Shown: positions 30,001 through 44,562, counted from the stretch's first letter. The stretch is DNA of 64,000 nt from Hippasteria phrygiana (GCA_037893225.1 JAZGUH010000360.1:1612001-1676000); one strand, 5' to 3'. The notes: generated by a model not told the origin, from the sequence alone. Program-made: numbers and translations.

Positions 30001-33000
30001 AGAAAATAAACATTGCGAGGTTTGAATTTTCTCTACAAGTTTTAACTCTGGGAAGCCGCCGATGATTGCAACATGTAGAGCCAGATCTAAGCTATCCATA
30101 CATGTCAAAATTACTGAATTTTGTTGATATTTCAGGCAATTATTGAATGAGTAAAGCAAGTCCATACCCAAGGGAATTTGACAGGCATGGAGCAATAAAT
30201 AGAAGGTAATGTGCACACAGATGGTGGCCGGGAAGAAAATAAACATTGCGAGGTTTGAATTTTCTCCACAAGTTTTAACTCTAGGAAGCCGCCGATAATT
30301 GCAACATGTAGAGCCAGATCTAAGCTATCCATACATGTCAAAATTACTGCATTTGGTTGATATTTCATGCAATTATGAATGAATAAAGCAAGTCCATACC
30401 CCAGGGAATTTGACATGCATGGAGCAATAAATAGACGGTAACATGTACACAGATGTTGGCCGGAAAGAAAATAAACATTGCGAGGTTTGAATTTTCTCTA
30501 CAAGTTTTAACTCTGGGAAGCCGCCGATGATTGCAACATGTAGCGCCAGATCTAAGCTATACATACATGTCAAAATTGCTGCATTTGGTTGATATTTCAT
30601 GCAATTATGAATGAGTAAAGCAAATTCATACCCCAGGGAATTTGACAGGCATGGAGCAATAAATAGAAGGTAATATGTACACAGATGTTGGCCGGGAAGA
30701 AAATATACATTGCGAGGTTTGAATTTTCTCCACAAGTTTTAACTCTAGGAAGCCGCCGATAATTGCAACATGTAGAGCCAGATCTAAGCTATCCATACAT
30801 GTCAAAATTACTGCATTTGGTTGATATTTCATGCAATTATGAATGAATAAAGCAAGTCCATACCCCAGGGAATTTGACATGCATGGAGCAATAAATAGAC
30901 GGTAATATGTACACAGATGTTGGCCGGAAAGAAAATAAACATTGCGAGGTTTGAATTTTCTCCACAAGTTTGAACTCTAAGAAGCCGCCGATGATTGCAA
31001 CATGTAGCGCCAGATCTAAGCTATCCATACATGTCAAAATTACTGCATTTGGTTGATATTTCATGCAATTATGAATGAGTAAAGCAAGTCCATACCCCAG
31101 GGAATTTGACAGGCATGGAGCAATAAATAAAAGGTAATATGCACACAGATGGTGGCCGGAAAGAAAATAAACATTGCGAGGTTTGAATTTTCTCCACAAT
31201 TGTTAACTCTAAGAAGCCGCCGATAATTGCAACATGTAGCGCCAGATCTAAGCTATCCATACATGTCACAATTACTGTATTTGGTTGATATTTCATGCAA
31301 TTATGAATGAGTAAAGCAAGTCCATACACCAGGGAATTTGACATGCATGGAGCAATAAATAGACGGTAACATGTACACAGATGTTGGCCGGAAAGAAAAT
31401 AAACATTGCGAGGTTTGAATTTTCTCCACAAGTTTTAACTCTAGGAAGCCGCCGATGATTGCAACATGTAGCGCCAGATCTAAGCTATCCATGCAATAAA
31501 TAGAAGGTAATATGCACACAGATGGTGGCCGGGAAGAAAATAAACATTGCGAGGTTTGAATTTTCTCCACAAGTTTTAACTCTACGAAGCCGCCGATGAT
31601 TGCAACATGTAGCGACAGATCTAAGCTATCCATACATGTCAAAATTACTGCATTTGGTTGATATTTCATGCAATTATGAATGAATAAAGCAAGTCCATAC
31701 CCCAGGGAATTTGACAGGCATGGAGCAATAAATAGACGGTAATATATACACAGATGTTGGCTGGGAAGAAAATATACATTGCGAGGTTTGAATTTTCTCC
31801 ACAAGTTTTAACTCTAGGAAGCCGCCGATAATTGCAACATGTAGAGCCAGATCTAAGCTATCCATACATGTCAAAATTACTGAATTTGGTTGATATTTCA
31901 TGCAATTATGAATGAGTAAAGCAAGTCCATACCCCAGGGAATTTGACATGCATGGAGCAATAAATAGACGGTAATATGTACACAAATGTTGGCCAGAAAG
32001 AAAATAAACATTGCGAGGTTTGAATTTTCTCCACAAGTTTGAACTCTAGGAAGCCGCCGATGATTGCAACATGTAGCGCCAGATCTAAGCTATCCATACA
32101 TGTCAAAATTACTGCAGTTGGTTGATATTTCATGCAATTATGAATGAGTAAAGCAAGTTCATACCCCATGGAATTTGATAGGCATGGAGCAATAAATAGA
32201 AGGTAATATGTACACAGATGGTGGCCAGAAAGAAAATAAACATTCCGAGGTTTGAATTTTCTCCACAAGTTTTAACTCTAGGAAGCCGCCGATGATTGCA
32301 ACATGTAGCGCCAGATCTAAGCTATACATACATGTCAAAATTGCTGCATTTGGTTGATATTTCATGCAATTATGAATGAGTAAAGCAAGTTCATACCCCA
32401 GGGAATTTGACAGGCATGGAGCAATAAATAGAAGGTAATATGTACACAGATGTTGGCCGGGAAGAAAATAAACATTGCGAGGTTTGAATTTTCTCCACAA
32501 GTTTTAACTCTAGGAAGCCGCCGATGATTGCAACATGTAGCGCCAGATCTAAGCTATCCATGCAATAAATAGAAGGTAATATGCACACAGATGGTGGCCG
32601 GGAAGAAAATAAACATTGCGAGGTTTGAATTTTCTCCACAAGTTTTAACTCTAGGAAGCCGCCGATAATTGCAACATGTAGAGCCAGATCTAAGCTATCC
32701 ATACATGTCAAAATTACTGAATTTGGTTGATATTTCATGCAATTATGAATGAGTAAAGCAAGTTCATACCCCAGGGAATTTGACAGGCATGGAGCAATAA
32801 ATAGAAGGTAATATGCACACAGATGGTGGCCGGGAAGAAAATAAACATTGCGAGGTTTGAATTTTCTCTACAAGTTTTAACTCTGGGAAGCCGCCGATGA
32901 TTGCAACATGTAGAGCCAGATCTAAGCTATCCATACATGTCAAAATTACTGAATTTTGTTGATATTTCAGGCAATTATTGAATGAGTAAAGCAAGTCCAT

Positions 33001-34640
33001 ACCCAAGGGAATTTGACAGGCATGGAGCAATAAATAGAAGGTAATGTGCACACAGATGGTGGCCGGGAAGAAAATAAACATTGCGAGGTTTGAATTTTCT
33101 CCACAAGTTTTAACTCTAGGAAGCCGCCGATAATTGCAACATGTAGAGCCAGATCTAAGCTATCCATACATGTCAAAATTACTGCATTTGGTTGATATTT
33201 CATGCAATTATGAATGAATAAAGCAAGTCCATACCCCAGGGAATTTGACATGCATGGAGCAATAAATAGACGGTAACATGTACACAGATGTTGGCCGGAA
33301 AGAAAATAAACATTGCGAGGTTTGAATTTTCTCTACAAGTTTTAACTCTGGGAAGCCGCCGATGATTGCAACATGTAGCGCCAGATCTAAGCTATACATA
33401 CATGTCAAAATTGCTGCATTTGGTTGATATTTCATGCAATTATGAATGAGTAAAGCAAATTCATACCCCAGGGAATTTGACAGGCATGGAGCAATAAATA
33501 GAAGGTAATATGTACACAGATGTTGGCCGGGAAGAAAATATACATTGCGAGGTTTGAATTTTCTCCACAAGTTTTAACTCTAGGAAGCCGCCGATAATTG
33601 CAACATGTAGAGCCAGATCTAAGCTATCCATACATGTCAAAATTACTGCATTTGGTTGATATTTCATGCAATTATGAATGAATAAAGCAAGTCCATACCC
33701 CAGGGAATTTGACATGCATGGAGCAATAAATAGACGGTAATATGTACACAGATGTTGGCCGGAAAGAAAATAAACATTGCGAGGTTTGAATTTTCTCCAC
33801 AAGTTTGAACTCTAAGAAGCCGCCGATGATTGCAACATGTAGCGCCAGATCTAAGCTATCCATACATGTCAAAATTACTGCATTTGGTTGATATTTCATG
33901 CAATTATGAATGAGTAAAGCAAGTCCATACCCCAGGGAATTTGACAGGCATGGAGCAATAAATAAAAGGTAACATGTACACAGATGTTGGCCGGAAAGAA
34001 AATAAACATTGCGAGGTTTGAATTTTCTCCACAAGTTTTAACTCTAGGAAGCCGCCGATGATTGCAACATGTAGCGCCAGATCTAAGCTATCCATGCAAT
34101 AAATAGAAGGTAATATGCACACAGATGGTGGCCGGGAAGAAAATAAACATTGCGAGGTTTGAATTTTCTCCACAAGTTTTAACTCTACGAAGCCGCCGAT
34201 GATTGCAACATGTAGCGACAGATCTAAGCTATCCATACATGTCAAAATTACTGCATTTGGTTGATATTTCATGCAATTATGAATGAATAAAGCAAGTCCA
34301 TACCCCAGGGAATTTGACAGGCATGGAGCAATAAATAGACGGTAATATATACACAGATGTTGGCTGGGAAGAAAATATACATTGCGGGGAGGTTTGAATT
34401 TTCTCCACAAGTTTTAACTCTAGGAAGCCGCCGATAATTGCAACATGTAGAGCCAGATCTAAGCTATCCATACATGTCAAAATTACTGAATTTGGTTGAT
34501 ATTTCATGCAATTATGAATGAGTAAAGCAAGTCCATACCCCAGGGAATTTGACATGCATGGAGCAATAAATAGACGGTAATATGTACACAAATGTTGGCC
34601 AGAAAGAAAATAAACATTGCGAGGTTTGAATTTTCTCCAC
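27094..34640. repeat. 2835 bp higher-order repeat, three copies
   Basis: Markers at 27,094/29,929/32,764, 27,297/30,132/32,967, 27,538/30,373/33,208 and 28,002/30,837/33,672 are 2835 bp apart (11 full plus two short units plus one base). The third copy has lost one monomer near 33,970. It also carries a 3 bp insertion near 34,387 (ATTGCGGGGAGG), which marks it as diverging after duplication. Units at 16,817-18,371 match 28,002-29,556 at an offset of 11,185 bp, so this block shares ancestry with the one near 17 kb. Confidence 0.87.
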
Positions 34641-37600
34641 AAGTTTGAACTCTAGGAAGCCGCCGATGATTGCAACATGTAGCGCCAGATCTAAGCTATC
34701 CATACATGTCAAAATTACTGCAGTTGGTTGATATTTCATGCAATTATGAATGAGTAAAGCAAGTTCATACCCCATGGAATTTGATAGGCATGGAGCAATA
34801 AATAGAAGGTAATATGTACACAGATGGTGGCCAGAAAGAAAATAAACATTCCGAGGTTTGAATTTTCTCCACAAGTTTTAACTCTAGGAAGCCGCCGATG
34901 ATTGCAACATGTAGCGCCAGATCTAAGCTATACATACATGTCAAAATTGCTGCATTTGGTTGATATTTCATGCAATTATGAATGAGTAAAGCAAGTTCAT
35001 ACCCCAGGGAATTTGACAGGCATGGAGCAATAAATAGAAGGTAATATGTACACAGATGTTGGCCGGGAAGAAAATATACATTGCGAGGTTTGAATTTTCT
35101 CCACAAGTTTTAACTCTAGGAAGCCGCCGATGATTGCAACATGTAGCGCCAGATCTAAGCTATCCATGCAATAAATAGAAGGTAATATGCACACAGATGG
35201 TGGCCGGGAAGAAAATAAACATTGCGAGGTTTGAATTTTCTCCACAAGTTTTAACTCTAGGAAGCCGCCGATAATTGCAACATGTAGAGCCAGATCTAAG
35301 CTATCCATACATGTCAAAATTACTGAATTTGGTTGATATTTCATGCAATTATGAATGAGTAAAGCAAGTCCATACCCCAGGGAATTTGACATGCATGGAG
35401 CAATAAATAGACGGTAATATGTACACAAATGTTGGCCAGAAAGAAAATAAACATTGCGAGGTTTGAATTTTCTCCACAAGTTTGAACTCTAGGAAGCCGC
35501 CGATGATTGCAACATGTAGCGCCAGATCTAAGCTATCCATACATGTCAAAATTACTGCAGTTGGTTGATATTTCATGCAATTATGAATGAGTAAAGCAAG
35601 TTCATACCCCATGGAATTTGATAGGCATGGAGCAATAAATAGAAGGTAATATGTACACAGATGGTGGCCAGAAAGAAAATAAACATTCCGAGGTTTGAAT
35701 TTTCTCCACAAGTTTTAACTATAGGAAGCCGCCGATGATTGCAACATGTAGCGCCAGATCTAAGCTATACATACATGTCAAAATTGCTGCATTTGGTTGA
35801 TATTTCATGCAATTATGAATGAGTAAAGCAAGTTCATACCCCAGGGAATTTGACAGGCATGGAGCAATAAATAGAAGGTAATATGTACACAGATGTTGGC
35901 CGGGAAGAAAATATACATTGCGAGGTTTGAATTTTCTCCACAAGTTTTAACTCTAGGAAGCCGCCGATAATTGCAACATGTAGAGCCAGATCTAAGCTAT
36001 CCATACATGTCAAAATTACTGCATTTGGTTGATATTTCATGCAATTACGAATGAGTAAAGCAAGTTCATACCCCAGGGAATTTGACAGGCATGGAGCAAT
36101 AAATAGAAGGTAATGTGCACACAGATGGTGGCCGGGAAGAAAATAAACATGCGAGGTTTGAATTTTCTCCACAAGTTTTAACTCTAAGAAGCCGCCGATG
36201 ATTGCAACATGTAGCGCCAGATCTAAGCTATCCATACATGTCAAAATTACTGCATTTGGTTGATATTTCATGCAATTATGAATGAGTAAAGCAAGTTCAT
36301 ACCCCAGGGAATTTGACATGCACGGAGCAATAAATAGACGGTAATATGTACACAAATGTTGGCCAGAAAGAAAATAAACATTCCGAGGTTTGAATTTTCT
36401 CCACAAGTTTGAACTCTAGGAAGCCGCCGATGATTGCAACAGTAGCGCCAGATCTAAGCTATACATACATGTCAAAATTACTGCATTTGGTTGATATTTC
36501 ATGCAATTATGAATGAGTAAAGCAAGTTCATACCCTAGGGAATTTGACAGGCATGGAGCAATAAATAGAAGGTAATATGTACACAGATGTTGGCCGGGAA
36601 GAAAATATACATTGCGAGGTTTGAATTTTCTCCACAAGTTTTAACTCTAAGAAGCCGCCGATGATTGCAACATGTAGCGCCAGATCTAAGCTATACATAC
36701 ATATCAAAATTACTGCATTTGGTTGATATTTCATGCAATTATGAATGAGTAAAGCAAGTTCATACCCCAGGGAATTTGACAGGCATGGAGCAATAAATAG
36801 AAGGTAATATGCACACAGATGGTGGCCGGGAAGAAAATAAACATTGCGAGGTTTGAATTTTCTCCACACGTTTTAACTCTACGAAGCCGCCGATGATTGC
36901 AACATGTAGCGCCAGATCTAAGCTATCCATACATGTCAAAATTACTGAATTTGGTAGATATTTAATGCAATTATGAATGAGTAAAGCAAGTCCATACCCC
37001 AGGGAATTTGACATGCATGGAGCAATAAATAGACGGTAATATGTACACAAATGTTGGCCAGAAAGAAAATAAACATTGCGAGGTTTGAATTTTCTCCACA
37101 AGTTTGAACTCTAGGAAGCCGCCGATGATTGCAACATGTAGCGCCAGATCTAAGCTATCCATACATGTCAAAATTACTGCAGTTGGTTGATATTTCATGC
37201 AATTATGAATGAGTAAAGCAAGTTCATACCCCATGGAATTTGATAGGCATGGAGCAATAAATAGAAGGTTATATGTACACAGATGGTGGCCAGAAAGAAA
37301 ATAAACATTCCGAGGTTTGAATTTTCTCCACAAGTTTTAACTCTAGGAAGCCGCCGATGATTGCAACATGTAGCGCCAGATCTAAGCTATACATACATGT
37401 CAAAATTGCTGCATTTGGTTGATATTTCATGCAATTATGAATGAGTAAAGCAAGTTCATACCCCAGGGAATTTGACAGGCATGGAGCAATAAATAGAAGG
37501 TAATATGTACACAGATGTTGGCCGGGAAGAAAATATACATTGCGAGGTTTGAATTTTCTCCACAAGTTTTAACTCTAGGAAGCCGCCGATAATTGCAACA

Positions 37601-38039
37601 TGTAGAGCCAGATCTAAGCTATCCATACATGTCAAAATTACTGCATTTGGTTGATATTTCATGCAATTACGAATGAGTAAAGCAAGTTCATACCCCAGGG
37701 AATTTGACAGGCATGGAGCAATAAATAGAAGGTAATGTGCACACAGATGGTGGACGGGAAGAAAATAAACATTGCGAGGTTTGAATTTTCTCCACAAGTT
37801 TTAACTCTAGGAAGCCGCCGATGATTGCAACATGTAGAGCCAGATCTAAGCTATCCATGCAATAAATAGAAGGTAATATGCACACAGATGGTGGCCGGGA
37901 AGAAAATAAACATTGCGAGGTTTGAATTTTCTCCACAAGTTTTAACTCTAGGAAGCCGCCGATAATTGCAACATGTAGAGCCAGATCTAAGCTATCCATA
38001 CATGTCAAAATTACTGAATTTGGTTGATATTTCATGCAA

Positions 38040-41000
38040 TTATGAATGAGTAAAGCAAGTCCATACCCCAGGGAATTTGACATGCATGGAGCAATAAATA
38101 GACGGTAATATGTACACAAATGTTGGCCAGAAAGAAAATAAACATTGCGAGGTTTGAATTTTCTCCACAAGTTTGAACTCTAGGAAGCCGCCGATGATTG
38201 CAACATGTAGCGCCAGATCTAAGCTATCCATACATGTCAAAATTACTGCAGTTGGTTGATATTTCATGCAATTATGAATGAGTAAAGCAAGTTCATACCC
38301 CATGGAATTTGATAGGCACGGAGCAATAAATAGAAGGTAATATGTACACAGATGGTGGCCAGAAAGAAAATAAACATTCCGAGGTTTGAATTTTCTCCAC
38401 AAGTTTTAACTCTAGGAAGCCGCCGATGATTGCAACATGTAGCGCCAGATCTAAGCTATACATACATGTCAAAATTGCTGCATTTGGTTGATATTTCATG
38501 CAATTATGAATGAGTAAAGCAAGTTCATACCCCAGGGAATTTGACAGGCATGGAGCAATAAATAGAAGGTAATATGTACACAGATGTTGGCCGGGAAGAA
38601 AATATACATTGCGAGGTTTGAATTTTCTCCACAAGTTTTAACTCTAGGAAGCCGCCGATAATTGCAACATGTAGAGCCACATCTAAGCTATACATACATG
38701 TCAAAATTGCTGCATTTGGTTGATATTTCATGCAATTATGAATGAGTAAACAAGTTCATACCCCAGGGAATTTGACAGGCATGGAGCAATAAATAGAAGG
38801 TAATATGTACACAGATGTTGGCCGGGAAGAAAATATACATTGCGAGGTTTGAATTTTCTCCACAAGTTTTAACTCTAGGAAGCCGCCGATAATTGCAACA
38901 TGTAGAGCCAGATCTAAGCTATCCATACATGTCAAAATTACTGCATTTGGTTGATATTTCATGCAATTACGAATGAGTAAAGCAAGTTCATACCCCAGGG
39001 AATTTGACAGGCATGGAGCAATAAATAGAAGGTAATGTGCACACAGATGGTGGACGGGAAGAAAATAAACATTGCGAGGTTTGAATTTTCTCCACAAGTT
39101 TTAACTCTAGGAAGCCGCCGATGATTGCAACATGTAGCGCCAGATCTAAGCTATCCATGCAATAAATAGAAGGTAATATGCACACAGATGGTGGCCGGGA
39201 AGAAAATAAACATTGCGAGGTTTGAATTTTCTCCACAAGTTTTAGCTCTAGGAAGCCGCCGATAATTGCAACATGTAGAGCCAGATCTAAGCTATCCATA
39301 CATGTCAAAATTACTGAATTTGGTTGATATTTCATGCAATTATGAATGAGTAAAGCAAGTCCATACCCCAGGGAATTTGACATGCATGGAGCAATAAATA
39401 GACGGTAATATGTACACAAATGTTGGCCAGAAAGAAAATAAACATTGCGAGGTTTGAATTTTCTCCACAAGTTTGAACTCTAGGAAGCCGCCGATGATTG
39501 CAACATGTAGCGCCAGATCTAAGCTATCCATACATGTCAAAATTACTGCAGTTGGTTGATATTTCATGCAATTATGAATGAGTAAAGCAAGTTCATACCC
39601 CATGGAATTTGATAGGCATGGAGCAATAAATAGAAGGTAATATGTACACAGATGGTGGCCAGAAAGAAAATAAACATTGCGAGGTTTGAATTTTCTCCAC
39701 AAGTTTTAACTCTAGGAAGCCGCCGATAATTGCAACATGTAGAGCCAGATCTAAGCTATCCATACATGTCAAAATTACTGAATTTGGTTGATATTTCATG
39801 CAATTATGAATGAGTAAAGCAAGTCCATACCCCAGGGAATTTGACATGCATGGAGCAATAAATAGACGGTAATATGTACACAAATGTTGGCCAGAAAGAA
39901 AATAAACATTGCGAGGTTTGAATTTTCTCCACAAGTTTGAACTCTAGGAAGCCGCCGATGATTGCAACATGTAGCGCCAGATCTAAGCTATCCATACATG
40001 TCAAAATTACTGCAGTTGGTTGATATTTCATGCAATTATGAATGAGTAAAGCAAGTTCATACCCCATGGAATTTGATAGGCACGGAGCAATAAATAGAAG
40101 GTAATATGTACACAGATGGTGGCCAGAAAGAAAATAAACATTCCGAGGTTTGAATTTTCTCCACAAGTTTTAACTCTAGGAAGCCGCCGATGATTGCAAC
40201 ATGTAGCGCCAGATCTAAGCTATACATACATGTCAAAATTGCTGCATTTGGTTGATATTTCATGCAATTATGAATGAGTAAAGCAAGTTCATACCCCAGG
40301 GAATTTGACAGGCATGGAGCAATAAATAGAAGGTAATATGTACACAGATGTTGGCCGGGAAGAAAATATACATTGCGAGGTTTGAATTTTCTCCACAAGT
40401 TTTAACTCTAGGAAGCCGCCGATAATTGCAACATGTAGAGCCACATCTAAGCTATACATACATGTCAAAATTGCTGCATTTGGTTGATATTTCATGCAAT
40501 TATGAATGAGTAAACAAGTTCATACCCCAGGGAATTTGACAGGCATGGAGCAATAAATAGAAGGTAATATGTACACAGATGTTGGCCGGGAAGAAAATAT
40601 ACATTGCGAGGTTTGAATTTTCTCCACAAGTTTTAACTCTAGGAAGCCGCCGATAATTGCAACATGTAGAGCCAGATCTAAGCTATCCATACATGTCAAA
40701 ATTACTGCATTTGGTTGATATTTCATGCAATTACGAATGAGTAAAGCAAGTTCATACCCCAGGGAATTTGACAGGCATGGAGCAATAAATAGAAGGTAAT
40801 GTGCACACAGATGGTGGACGGGAAGAAAATAAACATTGCGAGGTTTGAATTTTCTCCACAAGTTTTAACTCTAGGAAGCCGCCGATGATTGCAACATGTA
40901 GCGCCAGATCTAAGCTATCCATGCAATAAATAGAAGGTAATATGCACACAGATGGTGGCCGGGAAGAAAATAAACATTGCGAGGTTTGAATTTTCTCCAC

Positions 41001-41567
41001 AAGTTTTAACTCTAGGAAGCCGCCGATAATTGCAACATGTAGAGCCAGATCTAAGCTATCCATACATGTCAAAATTACTGAATTTGGTTGATATTTCATG
41101 CAATTATGAATGAGTAAAGCAAGTCCATACCCCAGGGAATTTGACATGCATGGAGCAATAAATAGACGGTAATATGTACACAAATGTTGGCCAGAAAGAA
41201 AATAAACATTGCGAGGTTTGAATTTTCTCCACAAGTTTGAACTCTAGGAAGCCGCCGATGATTGCAACATGTAGCGCCAGATCTAAGCTATCCATACATG
41301 TCAAAATTACTGCAGTTGGTTGATATTTCATGCAATTATGAATGAGTAAAGCAAGTTCATACCCCATGGAATTTGATAGGCATGGAGCAATAAATAGAAG
41401 GTAATATGTACACAGATGGTGGCCAGAAAGAAAATAAACATTGCGAGGTTTGAATTTTCTCCACAAGTTTTAACTCTAGGAAGCCGCCGATAATTGCAAC
41501 ATGTAGAGCCAGATCTAAGCTATCCATACATGTCAAAATTACTGCATTTGGTTGATATTTCATGCAA
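38040..41567. repeat. 1764 bp higher-order repeat, two copies
   Basis: Units at 38,040, 38,293, 38,525, 38,756, 38,988 and 39,340 recur at 39,804, 40,057, 40,289, 40,520, 40,752 and 41,104. The period equals seven full units plus one short unit minus one base. Both copies share GAGTAAACAAG (one base lost) and the substitution GCCACATCTAAG, so the duplication is recent. Confidence 0.85.
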
Positions 41568-43670
41568 TTACGAATGAGTAAAGCAAGTTCATACCCCAGG
41601 AAATTTGACAGGCATGGAGCAATAAATAGAAGGTAATGTGCACACAGATGGTGGCCGGGAAGAAAATAAACATTGCGAGGTTTGAATTTTCTCCACAAGT
41701 TTTAACTCTAGGAAGCCGCCGATGATTGCAACATGTAGCGCCAGATCTAAGCTATCCATGCAATAAATAGAAGGTAATATGCACACAGATGGTGGCCGGG
41801 AAGAAAATAAACATTGCGAGGTTTGAATTTTCTCCACAAGTTTTAACTCTAAGAAGCCGCCGATGATTGCAACAGTAGCGCCAGATCTAAGCTATACATA
41901 CATGTCAAAATTACTGCATTTGGTTGATATTTCATGCAATTATGAATGAGTAAAGCAAGTTCATACCCTAGGGAATTTGACAGGCATGGAGCAATAAATA
42001 GAAGGTAATATGTACACAGATGTTGGCCGGGAAGAAAATATACATTGCGAGGTTTGAATTTTCTCCACAAGTTTTAACTCTAAGAAGCCGCCGATGATTG
42101 CAACATGTAGAGCCAGATCTAAGCTATACATACATGTCAAAATTACTGCATTTGGTTGATATTTCATGCAATTATGAATGAGTAAAGCAAGTTCATACCC
42201 CAGGGAATTTGACAGGCATGGAGCAATAAATAGAAGGTAATATGCACACAGATGGTGGCCGGGAAGAAAATAAACATTGCGAGGTTTGAATTTTCTCCAC
42301 ACGTTTTAATTCTACGAAGCCGCCGATGATTGCAACATGTAGCGCCAGATCTAAGCTATCCATACATGTCAAAATTACTGCATTTGGTTGATATTTCATG
42401 CAATTATGGATGAGTAAAGCAAGTTCATACCCCAGGGAATTTGACAGGCATGGAGCAATAAATAGAAGGTAATATGCACACAGATGGTGGCCGGGAAGAA
42501 AATAAACATTGCGAGGTTTGAATTTTCTCCACAAGTTTTAACTCTAAGAAGCCGCCGATAATTGCAACATGTAGCGCCAGATCTAAGCTATCCATACATG
42601 TCAAAATGACTGCATTTGGTTGATATTTCATGCAATTATGAATGAGTAAAGCAAGTCCATACCCCAGGGAATTTGACATGCATGGAGCAATAAATAGACG
42701 GTAATATGTACACAAATGTTGGCCAGAAAGAAAATAAACATTGCGAGGTTTGAATTTTCTCCACAAGTTTGAACTCTAGGAAGCCGCCGATGATTGCAAC
42801 ATGTAGAGCCAGATCTAAGCTATCCATACATGTCAAAATTACTGCATTTGGTTGATATTTCATGCAATTATGAATGAGTAAAGCAAGTTCATACCCCAGG
42901 GAATTTGACAGGCATGGAGCAATAAATAGAAGGTAATATGCACACAGATGGTGGCCGGGAAGAAAATAAACATTGCGAGGTTTGAATTTTCTCCACAAGT
43001 TTTAACTCTAGGAAGCCGCCGATAATTGCAACATGTAGAGCCAGATCTAAGCTATCCATACATGTCAAAATTACTGCATTTGGTTGATATTTCATGCAAT
43101 TATTGAATGAGTAAAGCAAGTCCATACCCCAGGGAATTTGACAGGCATGGAGCAATAAATAGAAGGTAATGTGCACACAGATGGTGGCCGGGAAGAAAAT
43201 AAACATTGCGAGGTTTGAATTTTCTCCACAAGTTTTAACTCTAGGAAGCCGCCGATAATTGCAACATGTAGAGCCAGATCTAAGCTATCCATACATGTCA
43301 AAATTACTGCATTTGGTTGATATTTCATGCAATTATGAATGAGTAAAGCAAGTCCATACCCCAGGGAATTTGACATGCATGGAGCAATAAATAGACGGTA
43401 ATATGTACACAAATGGTGGCCGGGAAGAAAATAAACATTGCGAGGTTTGAATTTTCTCCACAAGTTTTTACTCTGGGAAGCCGCCGATGATTGCAACATG
43501 TAGCGCCAGATCTAAGCTATACATACATGTCAAAATTATTGTATTTGGTTGATATTTCATGCAATTATGAATGAGTAAAGCAAGTCCATACCCCAGGGAA
43601 TTTGACAAGGTAATGGTTTTGTTTACGTATGGCCAGAGCAGTTTTATTGCCAGAACAATTTAGGTTTTCC

Positions 43671-44166
43671 GACCGTTGCGTTTCGCGAAACCTGTAACTT
43701 AACTCGACATAGCACATAACATAACCCAACTTGGTTCCCGATCGTTGCGATTCGCGAAACCTGTACTAGCTCACACAAACAAATCTTGGTATCCGATCGT
43801 TGCGATTCGCGAAACCTATAACTTGCCAATAGCTCATAACATAACCATGCAAACTGGGTCTCCGATTGTCGCGACTCGCGAAACCTATAATAGCTAACAC
43901 AAACCAATCTTGGTATCCGATCGTGGCGATTCGCGAAACCAATATCTTGCCAATAGCTCATAACATAACCATGCAAACTGGATCTCCGATCGTTGCGACT
44001 CGCGAAACCCTGTGGCGTAGCTGGATAAAAAACTTTCCGGTCGTAGCGATCCCCGCGAAAGCTTATAACGTATATGCAAATAGCCAAATTCATAACTGAT
44101 TAATTTCCCGAAGCCAATAGAATAATGTCATAACCTAGTTCCGGTCGTAGCGATCCGCGAACCGAC
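43671..44166. repeat. TCGCGA-motif tandem repeat, 124 bp dimeric period
   Basis: Beyond the satellite a second, unrelated array carries the motif CGTTGCGATTCGCGAAACC. The palindromic TCGCGA core lies near 43,682, 43,751, 43,806, 43,875, 43,930 and 43,999. Spacing alternates 69, 55, 69, 55 and 69 bp, so the real unit is a 124 bp dimer. Two degenerate copies follow at about 44,040 and 44,145. The array lies at the 3' side of the Ngaro-like element and could be its terminal repeats or an independent minisatellite. The open frames read across it are repeat artefacts. Confidence 0.85.
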
Positions 44167-44170
44167 ACAA

Positions 44171-44562
44171 TGAGGGCAAAACGTATCCCCAGCAAATTCC
44201 AAGCCCGGCAAGAAACATCAATTATAACCATAAGAATTCAATTTACAGGTGGAATACACTTGTTCGTACAGGGCCAACATTCCATTAAACTTTTCATCCA
44301 TCAATAAATATACACGGTCAGTAGTACCGTGATTACTACGTTAAGCCAGATATGTCATTGAGCTTTTTGCTCAAGGAAATTGGTTTACCAGCATGTTTTT
44401 ATCATCATACATTCACGCAGAGTCGTAACTAAAATCAAGGCTGTTAGAATTCTGTATACAGATAATAAAGCTGAGGCCTATAGCAGCGTTTAGAATGAAA
44501 TTCCGCCAAACGGTCAATGTTTTGACCGCCGCCAAATAGGCCTTAAGGATAAGAATGTAAAT
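44171..44562. other. Non-coding 3' region of the Ngaro-like element
   Basis: There is no credible gene in this 390 bp stretch between the TCGCGA array and the hydrolase stop codon. It is AT-rich unique sequence, presumably the 3' untranslated part of the minus-strand element. I see no clear internal repeat. Confidence 0.5.

Larger units (their letters stand above)
1..43615. repeat. 232 bp satellite array with higher-order structure
   Basis: A head-to-tail satellite occupies the window from its first base. Unit starts can be read at 1, 233, 466 and 698, giving 232-233 bp per monomer. Variants differ by scattered substitutions, an extra T in some units (ATTATTGAATG) and a 2 bp loss in others (CAACAGTAGC for CAACATGTAGC). 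About 178 full-length and at least 17 short units fit in the array, which continues off the left edge. Most units carry one AGATCT (BglII) site and two ACATGT sites. The last unit breaks off after GGGAATTTGACA near 43,606, or at 43,615 if the following AAGGTAATG is counted as satellite. Minus-strand open frames longer than a monomer arise because 232 is 3n+1, so each unit is read in a new frame. I see no sign that they are genes. Confidence 0.97.

Noticed and set aside
118..43499. About 200 overlapping minus-strand open frames of 68-190 codons with a shared MWRKFKPRNVYF-type sequence
   Set aside because: They follow the satellite period, overlap each other, shift frame every 232 bp and end at recurring stops. 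They are translations of the repeat, not a protein family.
1..43615. CRISPR-like array
   Set aside because: Units are contiguous 232 bp monomers with no short repeat/unique spacer structure, and the context is eukaryotic.
43644..44099. Open frames on both strands (149, 77 and 61 codons)
   Set aside because: They are produced by the TCGCGA tandem repeat, with repetitive translations and no domain.
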